Shown one piece after another: positions 34,075 to 45,000 of a stretch of DNA of 64,000 bases (positions are counted from its first letter, which is position 1; each line of letters starts with the position of its first letter). Made by a program: the position numbers and the translations under genes. This stretch comes from Eupeodes corollae. Taxonomy: Eukaryota; Arthropoda; Insecta; Diptera; Syrphidae. Below the pieces are notes generated by a model. That model saw only the letters and a list, made by a program, of their open reading frames with translations, did no database searches and was not told the origin of the DNA. The stretch is taken from the NCBI RefSeq assembly GCF_945859685.1, contig NC_079148.1:50912421-50976420 (forward strand), written 5' to 3'.

Positions 34075-34398
34075 CAAAAATCAAATCAAATGGGGTGGCG
34101 CAACAGTCCGTTGTGAACCAGGGCCTAGTGACTTACAACTCTCAACCATTCCTGTGTGCGAGTACTGTTGTCAGGAATGGAAGGGACCTACAATTTTGGG
34201 CCGAATCCGAACGGCTAGTTTTTTTTTTTTGAGAAAGCACTTTTTCATGACAAGAATTACTCTTGAAGGATTTGTCAATTCCTCGCAAGAGGCAGTACCC
34301 GCGAAAATTATTACAATTAAGGTGGCACAGGCAGGGATTGAACCCAGACCCTTTGCATGACAGTCCAACGCACTAACCATCATGCTACGGGTACTACA
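34075..34398 (-). mobile_element. tRNA-derived SINE, copy 2
   Basis: Flanked by a perfect 14 bp duplication, ACATATATGTATGT (34061-34074 and 34399-34412). The head on the minus strand has GTAGCATGATGGTTAGTGCG and box B-like GGGTTCAATCCC. The body matches copy 1 closely except for a longer T-run near 34220. The 3' end GGACTGTTGCGCCACC is followed by CCATTTGATTTGATTTTTG. Confidence 0.9.
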
Positions 34399-34495
34399 AC
34401 ATATATGTATGTACAAACATATTTACAAATTTGAGTTAAATGATTCATTTGTTGTTCTTCTCATTTCAACTAATTAGATATATGTATGTATAAAA

Positions 34496-35290
34496 TTACG
34501 ATCTTGACAAATATTTTTTGATTTCGAGTTTTGCCTTGACAGCATCACGTATTTCCCTTATTGATCTTGGCAAGGCATTCCAAAGCCGAATGCTATTAAC
34601 ATAAAATTGACGTTCAGAAGTAAGAGAAGAGTAACGTGGGTTGATAAGTTGTAATGATCTGACAGATGAAGTTCGTCGTATTCTGTCGAAGAGATAGCGA
34701 GGTGTCTGTGAAAGTAGGATATCAGCAAGCAAGGTCAATGTCCGAAAATTGAGCATGTTTTCAAATGACATGTTTAGAATATGATTTGAAATTTCTGAGA
34801 TGTGATCATATCTTCGAAGTCCAAAAATATAGCGGGCAGTATTGTTGAATGCAACTGTAAGTTTTCGTTTACTTTGGTAACTACAAGAAGAAAAAATTTC
34901 GCATCCATAAGTAAGAATTGGTATTATTAAGGTTTTGGCAAGTAAAAGACGCGTTTTTATGGGAGTATAATGCTGGGCCGCAAACAATGGACGCAGGGCT
35001 CCATAAGTCTTACCAACTATGGTGTTAATGTGGTTGTCCCATGTTAAAAAACGATTAAATATTATTCCTAAATTTTTGGCCGTCTCAACGAATTCTATCG
35101 GGATATGGTTCATGACAATACGAGGAAAGTAAGACAGATCAAGAGGTGTTCGGGAAATAACCATACATTTAGTCTTTAAAGGATTAAGTTGAAGCCTATT
35201 TGCTGTGGACCAATTCTGAATCCTTTCAAGATCCTCATTTAAGCATTCAATGTAGTGTTCAATTAAACCGAGAGGACAATTTAAGTAAAG
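34496..35290 (-). mobile_element. LINE 3' end (CR1/jockey-like C-terminal region)
   Basis: An open frame of 222 codons (35164-34496) plus about 40 in-frame residues upstream (WSTANRLQLNPLKTKCMV) gives the end of an RT ORF: LGIIFNRFLTWDNHI, LIIPILTYGCEIFSS and SIRLWNALPRSIREIRDAV, the usual C-terminal landmarks after the palm. The palm and endonuclease are missing (5' truncation near 35290). The frame is intact, so the insertion may be fairly young. Confidence 0.8.
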
Positions 35291-35902
35291 CTGCGTGTTT
35301 ATATCAGACCTTTGGTAAAAGTATTATTACAAAAACTATTTGCATCCATTTCAAACATCTAATTGAATTCAACTTCAAGATATTTGTTCGAATCCTATCC
35401 AATCCCGTTGATTTTCAGTCCACCAGTTGGAGAAAAGAAATATCGTGGCATTATTTCTTTTTGCTAAAAACCATATCGCATAAATTTTTAATGTCTGAAA
35501 CACAAAGACGCTTCAGCTTCGGTTTCGTCTGCATTACGTTGGGCCTATTTCGAGGTTGCTTTGAATGACACTTCCAATAAGACATTTCTAAAATGGCAAT
35601 TCTGTCATTAGCAGCTGTTATTTTTTCTCAAAATATAAAAAATATGAGTTTTGAAATCGAAAAAATTAAATTTATCTGGGAAGCTGCTTACACAGCCTTT
35701 AATAACCAATGTGAATCCCTCCAAAAGCAAATTTATTTTGTTTGTTGACTTTCTTAGAGCTGTTGAGCTGACAGATAAAGCAAATGTTCAGCAAATTTGA
35801 ACAAGAGCTCCCGTTTGGAGTCACATTACGTAACATTACGTTATTTCCTTCCGATAGTCAAATGAAACGTGAGGTCGAAGCTTCATTGTTATAGCATGCA
35901 TT
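35291..35902. other. Spacer, no gene supported
   Basis: A frame of 122 codons at 35200-35568 overlaps the LINE and shows no motif, so I treat it as chance. Nothing else was recognised. Confidence 0.4.
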
Positions 35903-36524
35903 GTCTGCGTTCAATCTATTGTTGGATAGGCTATCTTGAGTAGGTGGATTTGTAGATACCTTATTGAACGAGTTGGATAGCTGTATTAAGATAGCTGTCA
36001 AAAAATAAAAATAACTTTCAGCTGTTCACAAAAAGCAGAGAAACATTTAAGCTTCGAAGTCAAAATTGTTGATTCGTCGGACGATGATGAATTGATAGGT
36101 GCGTAACAATTTAATAAATTAGAGATAGTCTTAATCTGTAATATATGTTAAATTTCCTCTTAGCTCATTTGGAATTCTATACGATTAATAATTTACTTGC
36201 GAAATCTACGGTTTTAAACGACGACTATTATGAAGTGACAATACCTAGATATATATAGTTTGGAAGAATTTCGATCTCATTTCCGAATGAGCAGAAGAAG
36301 AATATCCTAAAATACAACTTTAACTACCAACAAATATAAAAAGCTGAAATCAATTATTAAGTTTCTTGAAATTCAACCATGTGTTGAATCAGCTGTTCTG
36401 TCAGATACCTACATACCCCAGGAATTCTTGGATTTCAGCCGTTTTTGATCAGCTGTTATTTTACACGTAAAACAGTAACAAAAAGGTATCTGGATACCCT
36501 ATCTGTCTGAGATTGAACGCAGCC
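35903..36524 (+). mobile_element. Internally deleted PIF/Harbinger element with a transposase exon remnant
   Basis: The ends match as an inverted repeat: GTCTGCGTTCAATCT on the left and, inverted, GGCTGCGTTCAATCT on the right. Both are flanked by ATT (35900-35902 and 36525-36527), a 3 bp duplication. Inside, a short acidic exon (FEVKIVDSSDDDELI, to 36098) meets a GTGCGT donor; after an AG at 36163 comes AHLEFYTINN, then DDYYEV, and, one frame over, SLEEFRSHFRMSR. The last block is the N-terminal hallmark of Harbinger transposases. The catalytic part is absent. Confidence 0.75.
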
Positions 36525-36717
36525 ATTGAATTTCTATGTCTGAACTCGTAAACGTCAACCGAAGCTGAAGCTTGTTTGTGTTTCAGCCATAAATGTCATA
36601 CAGCAAGAAATTGATCAGTTTGTTAGTTCCCATTTTGCTCAAGAGAATTTGTACTTCTGAATTTGGGTTTTACGACCTAGGTATTACTCTTTGTGACATT
36701 TATTGTGGGCATTACGA

Positions 36718-36975
36718 GTACATGTGGCGTTATGGTTAGTGCGTTGGACTTTCATCCAAGAGTTCATGGGTTCAATCCCTGCTTGTGCCATCTAAAGTTT
36801 GTTCATGGGTACTACCTCTTGCGAGCCATTAACAAATTCTCCAAGAGTAATTTTTTTCATGAAAAGTGCTTTCACAAATTAGACTTTTCGGTTCGGCTTG
36901 AAGCTGTAGGTCCCCTCCATCCCTGATAACAGTATTCGCACATAAGAATGGTTGAGAGTTTGAAGTCACTAGCCT
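36718..36975 (+). mobile_element. tRNA-derived SINE, copy 3 (older)
   Basis: Head GTGGCGTTATGGTTAGTGCG and box B-like GGGTTCAATCCC are clear. The body aligns with copies 1 and 2 (ACTACCTCTTGCGAG, AGTGCTTTCACAAA, GAATGGTTGAGAGTTTG) with many substitutions. The final 3' tail segment is lost or unrecognisable. Confidence 0.82.
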
Positions 36976-37142
36976 TATTATAATATTACGAGCCAAACAT
37001 AGTATTTTACGCTTTCTTGACGTTCTGAGTTTTTGGGGGATCTGAGATTTTTTTTGTTTAATATTTGGGTTTAATATCGTTGCGTTGCAGTTGTGCCCAA
37101 AATAAACAACATTTTTATCATAATGCCCAGATATCATGATAT

Positions 37143-38430
37143 TAACTTCCCATAGGAAGTTATTGTAATCGGTTCGATTTTTGTTTGACTTTTCCAAACG
37201 TTTCTAGTTCCGTAGAGTTTAATTGAAAGTTTTTTTTAAAGAGCTGTATATGTGAGTATGTACGTACGTTCGTAAGTATGTTCGTTCTGTAACCTTTTTT
37301 CCTTGTCCATATCTCAGGAACCAGTGGAGATATCGACTGACTCCAATACAGATAATAATGCAAAAAGGACTCTCAAGAAAATTTTGGTTAACCCAAAATA
37401 TCTCCACAAACGCTAGCGACTTTAACTAAATTTAAATTTTATATCACAATATTTGACGTGATAAAAAAAATCAACTGACTGTTTCTTTTATTAATGAAAA
37501 AAAAATTAACCAATATAGTTGTCATTTCAAAAATTTAACAAACGAAAAATGATTTTATATTGTATGCAACGAAAAACAACACTTTTGACGTGTGGTAAAA
37601 ATTTGAGAAAAATCGAATTGACGCAAAATGGTAAAATTTTGAGAAAAATTGAATGGACAAAACGTTACTAAAAGTTGGTAAAAATTGATTATCGACTTAT
37701 AAATAAAATAAATTGGGTGGCGCAACAGTCCGTTTGAGAACTAGGGCCTAGTGACTGACAACTCTCAACCATTCCTGTGTGCGAGTACTGTTGTTATGGA
37801 TTCGACACCTTTTTAAAAATGTAAGATATTGGCTTCAAACAAATTCATCTTATAGACAATATTTTGTTCGACATTCAGTACATTTTTCATAAAAATCAGA
37901 TAGTAAACTTTCTGCACACGAAGTAAGATCTACAACAAATAGTACGCAAAATTGGTAAAAATTTGATGTTCGATTCTCGATAAGTCGTGAATAAATAAAG
38001 GTCCGACTTGATTTTAAAATAATTTAATTCTGTATTAAGCTTTCTTAGAAAAATCCAATCTGCATTTGTTTATTAAAAAAATAAAAAACTTTGAAGAAAT
38101 GCTACTAAAATAAGTAAGAATTGGGTTTCGAATAAATATCTCGTTAACAAAAATAAATTTTGAAATCCAACTGTTTCATCATATGCAAAATATTATTGTT
38201 AATTTCTTAGATAAATTTAACTGACAACTTTTTTAACAAAACATGAAACCTAAAAAAACAAGTAACAACACTAATAAGAAATGTTTTTCCACTCAAATAT
38301 TAAGAGAAAAAATTTACTTCAAATTATTTATCTCACACAAAATATTGTTATGAACATTTTGTCAAAGCAAGACAAATAGATAGACGTAATGGGAAGTTAT
38401 CAGTGTGTGTCGCATCCCAACCTTTTTTAA
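37143..38430 (+). mobile_element. Repeat-cored dispersed element, copy 2
   Basis: The left end TTAACTTCCCATAGGAAGTT is a near-perfect palindrome. A worn minisatellite (about 37255) and several divergent monomers follow. The right end (about 38365-38430) carries AATGGGAAGTTATCAGTG, CGCATCCCAACC and a T-run. A SINE fragment interrupts it at about 37711. Confidence 0.68.
37711..37800 (-). mobile_element. SINE 3' fragment inside a repeat-cored element
   Basis: About 90 bp match the 3' end of the SINE, including GGTGGCGCAACAGTCC (37716-37731) and AACTAGGGCCTAGTGACT. The tRNA-like head is missing, so this is a 5'-truncated SINE copy, and it splits a monomer of the host element. Confidence 0.8.
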
Positions 38431-39890
38431 ACATTAATTTAGGTAATATGACATTGATTTTGGACATTTTTCTAAATAATTTTGGCCGATAAAGTCATTT
38501 TTGGGCGTTATGACAATTGTAGTAACTTGTTGTTATTTTATTGGGCTTAAGACCAAACGCTTCTTTTTATTTACAATTAAAAAAAACTTAAAAGTTTTAA
38601 CGCAACAACAACATAATGTTAATAAAATTGTTTAGGCGCTCTGACATTTTTAATATAGGTTAAAATTTGCAACGCCCTGTTCAATAACTTAATTTTGAAG
38701 AAATTGGAATTGAATGTTCGATCACTATAAATCATGCCTTAAAGAGAAGCTTATCTACATCGGTCCATAACTTAACAAAAACAATGCCTTACCTAAGAAA
38801 CAATAACGATCTAAGACGATACACGTGGCGTATACGTAATTTTTTGTTATATTTGAATTAATTTTAAAAATAATTGTACCTATTTACGGCAATTTAAAAA
38901 GCTTTTTATACAAAATTCAAGTTTATTTCAAACAATAAAACAATAAAGAAAATTCAAGAATTAAAACTAATAATAAATTACAATCATCTTGCTTTGAATT
39001 TTGAATTTAATACACAAAAAACATTTTTGCACTAAATGTAGAATTTTCGATTAAATGGCAATACTGACTTGACATAAAACACAAACTAAAAAAAAACTAA
39101 AACTCCCCTTAACAAATATTTGACGACACTCAAGACTGAACCCCATTTCGAAGAGAGGAGCCATAACATACCTTTTCTTTTGCTTTCTTGAATTTTTGCG
39201 TGGGGGTGGTTTTTCCACCAGTTCTTTCATCACCACTGAGAGAAGTTACCAGTGCTTTTCTGCTTTTCTATGTTTTCATGAGATTTCAAGTGTGTTTGCT
39301 TTCCGAAATTTCGTTATCGTTTTATTTTTATTTTTGGTAAAAGAATTTAAAAAAAAAAAATTAAAAAAAAATCAGTAAACGATACCTCTGCGGGTTGTCT
39401 GTCCATCATCATTATGTCCGTACATAATTTAAGTGAATTTTATAAAGTAAATAAAATTCTTGATGTTGTTATATCAGTTCTTTGTTTCTGTGATGTGATA
39501 ATATTTTAATGCTGTGCTTTGTGAATGAGGAAAAAAGGAAAAAAAAGTCCATAAAGGAAGAAAAATACCAATAAAATGAAGTCCTTTGTGTTATTACACA
39601 CCAAAAAACAGTTACTAACATGTACTTCAGTGTAGGTACAAAAATGTTGCTCTCATGAAGAGCAAAACAAATACAAGAAAAAAGCGAAAGAAAAAACACC
39701 CAAAAAGGAAGAAGAGGAAGAGTGTTTTGTAGATAGATAGATAGATTTTGTAGATAAATTATTAAGCACCACGAGAGCACATAGTAGTTTCATACCCAAA
39801 GGAGATTCAAACTCTAACCAATTAATTAGCAACAGCAGCAGTTCCACCATCACCCGGACTTAAATTTATAAAAAGACAGAACAGGAGGAG
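38431..39890. other. Upstream region of the VOPP1/WBP1-like gene
   Basis: AT-rich with no recognised repeat. The last few hundred bases probably hold the promoter and 5' UTR of the next gene. A short ATAG repeat lies at about 39730-39746. No core promoter element was assigned. Confidence 0.35.
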
Positions 39891-39959
39891 CCGCCACCAC
39901 ACCACAACGTAGGACAGGAGCTAGAGCAGTGTATCACACCAGAAATTGGAGAGACAACA

Positions 39960-40034
39960 ATGCAAAAATTGCATTGTCTTTGCAAGGACATTCTACAAAA
40001 TAATAGCAAAAAATGTTTCATACTGGGTACTTGA
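39960..40034 (+). promoter_or_regulatory. Upstream ORF overlapping the start codon of the VOPP1/WBP1-like gene
   Basis: An ATG at 39960 opens a 24-codon frame that ends at TGA 40032-40034, in a different frame from the main start at 40013. If the transcript includes it, ribosomes starting here would run past the main ATG, which normally lowers translation of the main frame. Whether this part is transcribed is not known. Confidence 0.4.
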
Positions 40035-41747
40035 TTGCAACCTTGCTATTTGTTGGATCTGTTCTCTTCTCTTCACCGACTAGCGTGAGTGACTAACTAA
40101 ATACCCACCACCCCTTCTTCTTCATCCCCCAATCATACACACACACATACACAACCGCCCCATATACACCCATATGTTTACATATAGATGCGCCCCAATG
40201 TGCATGCTTTTTCCTATATACATACATACGTTATAAAATAGAAGAAGACACTGCACCAGGAGCGCCATTAGCCACCAGTGAACGAACAGTATGGAGTGGA
40301 GAGTGGAGAGAGTGATGTGGAGGACTTTAATACTTTCTTGTTGTTTTTTAAAATTTTCTCTGCATGTGTGATGTGCAAAAAGCATGCAATATCCTTGTTA
40401 TTGTTGTGTCCTTGTTCTTCCGCGTCAATGTAATCTGTGCTCTGTTCTGTTCGGTTTATGTTTCTGTTTTGCTGTTATGCTATTCTATTCTGCTGTTCTG
40501 CAGCCGAGCCGTGTGTTCTGTCCTCTGTGTTCTCGATTTGCTCGTTTTGCACACAATTGCTTCCGCTTGACCGTTCCAAGTTCCAAAACACTTTGGTTTA
40601 TGTTCCTTCGTATGTCCGTGCGAAAGGATGCTGCCCGTTGACGACTACCAACGACGAAAAAGTAGACAACAATCTCCCGACAAAACCACGATACATCGAC
40701 AGCATCGCGGAGCTGTCATCTTCGCTAAATATTCGATAATTCTATGAGTGTTTTGTTGTACACCTGCGAAAAACGGAAGTAGTGCGTAGATAGATGAGTG
40801 CCACCACGATTATAAATAAATTCTCAAATAAGAGTATTCAGTACTTTTTAAGGGTGCGCCAATCGATTTTGGATACCAACAAAAATTAGAAAAATCAAAA
40901 TAAATCAAAAAAAAAAATATCTAAAACCAAACTATATCTAAGAAAAATTATAATCCAATTATGAGTGTTTGCAGTTTTCAACTATCACTATCACTACCAC
41001 TACTGTTTGCCTTAAGATACTTTCTTATGTTGCTGCTTTTTGGCTTTTTATAATATACCTAAATATATATATATATAGTATATACCTCTACCTACATAAT
41101 ATATAAATAGTTATCTCTTTATATATACATACATTATATAGACGTGTGGTGTGTGAAAGAAAGTGTGGCCTATATAAGTTTAAACATTAATAATAACATA
41201 GAAATTAATAAACATTTGAAAAAAAAGAAAACCCCTTAAAAAGAAAATATTCACAAAAAAATAAATAAATAAATAAACAATGACGATTTTCTGGGATGTG
41301 TGCATTACGAAAGGTCCAAAGAGAGAGATACAACGTTCTCTTTTTTATCTATAATTTGCACCAATTGTTTGCATGTGATCACGTTTCTACTATAATAAAT
41401 TATAGGTTGTTAATATTTTTTTAAATATCCTTTCTGACTGTGCTTTAAAATAAAAAACATAATATAGAAATACATACATTAAAAACATATATATTTATAC
41501 AATATTATTATTATTATGTACCTTCTATACAAAAAGGACACGATTTTCTTATACAAACATATATATTTCCATTCAAAAATCAATTACAGGTAGCTGCACG
41601 TTTCTGCGAAGGCGGACATATATGCTCATTGCCAAGGGAGTGTTGTACTCAAGGATGTTGTCCCCCCTATCAGAGTGGACCTAGACAATTGCCCCCGGCC
41701 ACAGATCATGTTCTCAATTTATTTTTTATAAGTCATTGGTATTTTTG
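40013..41747 (+). CDS. VOPP1/WBP1-like cysteine-rich membrane protein (first two coding exons, partial)
   Basis: Exon 1 (40013-40084) encodes 24 residues forming a signal peptide (MFHTGYLIATLLFVGSVLFS) and ends at a GTGAGT donor in phase 0. Exon 2 (41590-41747) starts after TTACAG and encodes a luminal segment with paired cysteines (FCEGGHICSLPRECCTQGCC) and then HWYFW at the edge of a membrane span; it ends at GTAAGT in phase 2. A signal peptide, a short Cys-rich ectodomain with CC pairs and a WYFW transition match the VOPP1/WBP1 family, small single-pass proteins whose cytosolic PPxY motifs bind WW-domain ubiquitin ligases. The remaining exons were not found in the following 22 kb and may lie beyond the window. 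Intron 1 is 1.5 kb. A Shisa-like Cys-rich protein is an alternative. Confidence 0.7.
40085..41589 (+). other. Intron 1 of the VOPP1/WBP1-like gene
   Basis: Low-complexity AT-rich intron with an AT run near 41062-41078. Plus-strand frames at 40364-40739 are Cys/Phe-rich chance frames with no family resemblance, so I do not call a gene there. Confidence 0.5.
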
Positions 41748-42060
41748 GTAAGTACTCAATTGTACTTGTATAGGTATACCATATATAACTTTTCAACTTA
41801 ACTTCATCCAAAACGCATAACCTAGGTAACCTAGTATTTTGTAGCATCTTCGTACCTTGTAGTTTTTATATATGCAGCATTTAACGACAAGATACACGTT
41901 GAGAATCGTGCTTAAGAGTTGTGTTTATATGTGCTAAGTTTTGATGATGAGTTGTATCTTTTACCGCATCCTTCCACGGCAAAAAGGAGGCTTAGCTTAA
42001 AATATACAAACAGCATACAGTTGTTCTCAAAAAATTTGAACTATGTATTTAAAACTATTT
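41748..42060. other. Probable intron sequence
   Basis: AT-rich sequence after the second exon of the VOPP1/WBP1-like gene. No exon was recognised. Confidence 0.4.
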
Positions 42061-42069
42061 AAATATTTA

Positions 42070-45000
42070 TGAGTGAGATGTTTATTTATTTCTTTATTCA
42101 TCAATGGATACACGATCTGTTGACTACAATTAAATTATAATTTATCATTATACATCATTAAAAAAGTTTAAAGCAATACTCTTAAACATATCCCTATTCA
42201 TTTGAAGGTCGACTTAACTATGAATTAAATTAAAAAGAGACAAATTACGAGTTATGGGTTCATTAAGTCCATAGTTCGTCCTGTGACTAGAAATCAAAAA
42301 GGGAACGTCCCTATTTCTAAGATGTCTCTCAGAAACATAAACAGATATAAGAGCTAGTAAGTCCGGAGATTTTATTTTACCATTGAGTATGTCCTTGATA
42401 AAAGGAACCCCAAGGGTTTCTCTACTGCTTTTTAAAGATTTTCAAGCTATCAGTGCGCACCTAGAGCCATAATTGGGAAAACTATCTGACCACCTAAAAT
42501 TCCTTAAAGCAAAGCGCGTGAATCTTCTTTGAATATTTTCGATCCTGTCTGAGGAATTTTGATAAAAAGGAGACCAAATAACACAATAGTATTCCCGTAT
42601 GGGTAATATTAAAGATATGTAAATCGTTTTCAGAGTATAACTATCTTTAAATACCCCGTGTTGCGTTTTAAAAAACCTAGCAACAAATTCACTTTTGAAA
42701 TAATAAATGTATGTGTTCAGAAAAAGAAAACTTAGTGTCAAAAATAACACCAAGGTCCTTTATTTTTTATTTAGAGAAGCTCTAAATATTTTACATTTAG
42801 AGATATTTAGCTCGAGATGATTATATTAACACCAATTAAAAAACGCATCTATATGTTTTTGAAAGTTAACACAATTTTCAACTGAAGAAATTTGGAAATA
42901 TAGTTTCAAGTCATCTGCGAACATCAAACAATTAGAAAATTGCAGACAGTTCGGAATGTCATTGACGAAAAAATTGAAAAGGATGGGTCCCAAATGACTT
43001 CCCTGAGGCAATCCCGATAAGACTTCAATAAAAAAGGATTGATTGCCTTCGGTTTTAACAATCTGTTTTCGATTTGACCTCTTAAGGAGTCCTATGCTTC
43101 CTGCATTAAGCATTGAAAACCAGTGGCAACATTGCCTTGCAGCCATCAGAGATGCCGACTCTGAAGTACTAGGTTTCACACGGCCACCACAGCGAAACCC
43201 CTGGTTTGACGACGAATGCCGGCAAGCACACGCAGGGAAACAAGAGGCATACAAAACGGCGCTGCACAAAAGGACTAGAGCTGCTCGCGAACTCTACGAG
43301 CAGAAGAGGAGAGAGGAACACCAGCTTCTTAGATGGAAAAAAAGAGAGCATGAGAAGCGCGCGATCGAGGAGATAGAGGGATGTCACAACAGGAATGAGG
43401 TTCGTAAATTTTACCAAAAGGTAAACCTCCCAAGGGTTCCAGCCACGAACCGAAGCCTGTAAAGACGACCAGGGGAACATCGTAGTAGAACCGCAGTCGA
43501 TGCTGAGAATATGGAAAGATCACTTCTCCAAATTATATAACGGCGATGACGAACCGAATTCCGCTGTAAGGAAGATAGAACCACTCAACCTGGGCGACGC
43601 AGATCAACAATTCCACCTACCCGACCTTGATGAAGTGAAGATAGCTATATCTAAACATAAGTCAAACAAAGCTGCTGGAGCTGACGGCATCGCTGCCGAA
43701 CTATTCAAAGCAGCAGGCGATGACTTGGTACGGAGCATGCACCAACTCATCTGCAAAATATGGTCGGAAGAAAGCATGCCCGATGAGTGGAATCTCAGAA
43801 TAGTGTGCCCGATACATAAGAAAGGAGACCCTCTAAACTGCGCCAACTACAGAGGCATCAGTCTCCTTAACATTGCGTATAAGATCCTCTCTGCCGCATT
43901 ATGTGAACGTCTGAAGCCATTCGTCAACAACCTGATTGGTCCTTATCAGTGTGGCTTCAGACCAGGAAAGTTTGTGCAGAATGACGATGGAGAATGCACG
44001 CTGCTCTATCAAGGTCGGAAAAGATCTCACCGATGCATTTGATGTCAAAAAAGGTTTTAGACAAGGCGATGCACTGTCATGCGACTTCTTCAACATCGTT
44101 CTGGAAAGAATTGTGCAAAACTCAACCGTCAACACTAGAGGCACAATCTTCCAGAGATCCATCCAATTACTCGGATACGCAGATGATATTGACATAATTG
44201 GAAGATCAAAGCGTGATGTCAGTGGAGCGTTTTTGAGCATTGCGACGGAAGCAAAGAAGATGGGTTTAGTGGTCAATGAGGGCAAGACAAAATATATGCT
44301 GTCATCAAAAAAGGACACTGAACGACGACGTCTTGGACAAAACGTCACCATGGACATCTATAACTTTGAGGTAGTTAAGGACTTTGTCTACCTAGGCACC
44401 GCTATTAATGCAGACAACGACACCAGCGCTGAAATCAGACGAAGAATAACTCTTGCAAATCGCTGCTTCTTTGGACTTAGAAGGCAATTGAGAAGTTAAG
44501 TCCTCTCTCGAGCATGTAAAATCACCATCTATAAGACACTCATTATCCCGGTTCTCATTTATGGCGCTGAGGCCTCGACCCTGTCAATGAAAGATGAGAC
44601 CGTCTTAGGATGCTTCGAGAGAAAAATTCTTCGGGTGATTTTTGGTCCCGTACGCATAGATGGAGAATGGAGGAGAAGACATAACGACGAACTGTACGGG
44701 CTGTACAGCGACACTAACCTAGTTAGCAGAATTAAAGTCCAACGGCTTAGATGGCTAGGTCATGTAGAGCGGATGGACATCAACGCTCCAGCCCGGAAGG
44801 TCTTCGAATCCAATCCCGAGGGACGGCGCAGTAGAGGAAGACCACGACTCAGGTGGCGCACGCAGGTGGGAGAGGACCTGAACCAACTTAGCGTGCGAAA
44901 CTGGAGACAGCTAGCTAGGGACCGAGCTGGCTGGAGACGCTTGTTGGTTGAGGCCCAGGTCCGCCCCGGACTGTAGCGCCACCTTCGATTCGGTTTTCGA

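Noticed and set aside
35200..35568. 122-codon plus-strand frame
   Set aside because: It overlaps the antisense strand of a LINE at one end and has no recognisable domain, splice context or family resemblance.
40364..40739. Plus-strand Cys/Phe-rich frames of 68-100 codons, possibly a secreted peptide
   Set aside because: They lie in intron 1 of the VOPP1/WBP1-like gene, overlap each other in all three frames, and come from T/C-rich low-complexity sequence. No signal beyond composition.
43604..44357. Minus-strand frames of 80 and 152 codons antisense to the RTE element
   Set aside because: They are shadows of the RTE reverse transcriptase frame; the same antisense frame appears at every RTE copy.
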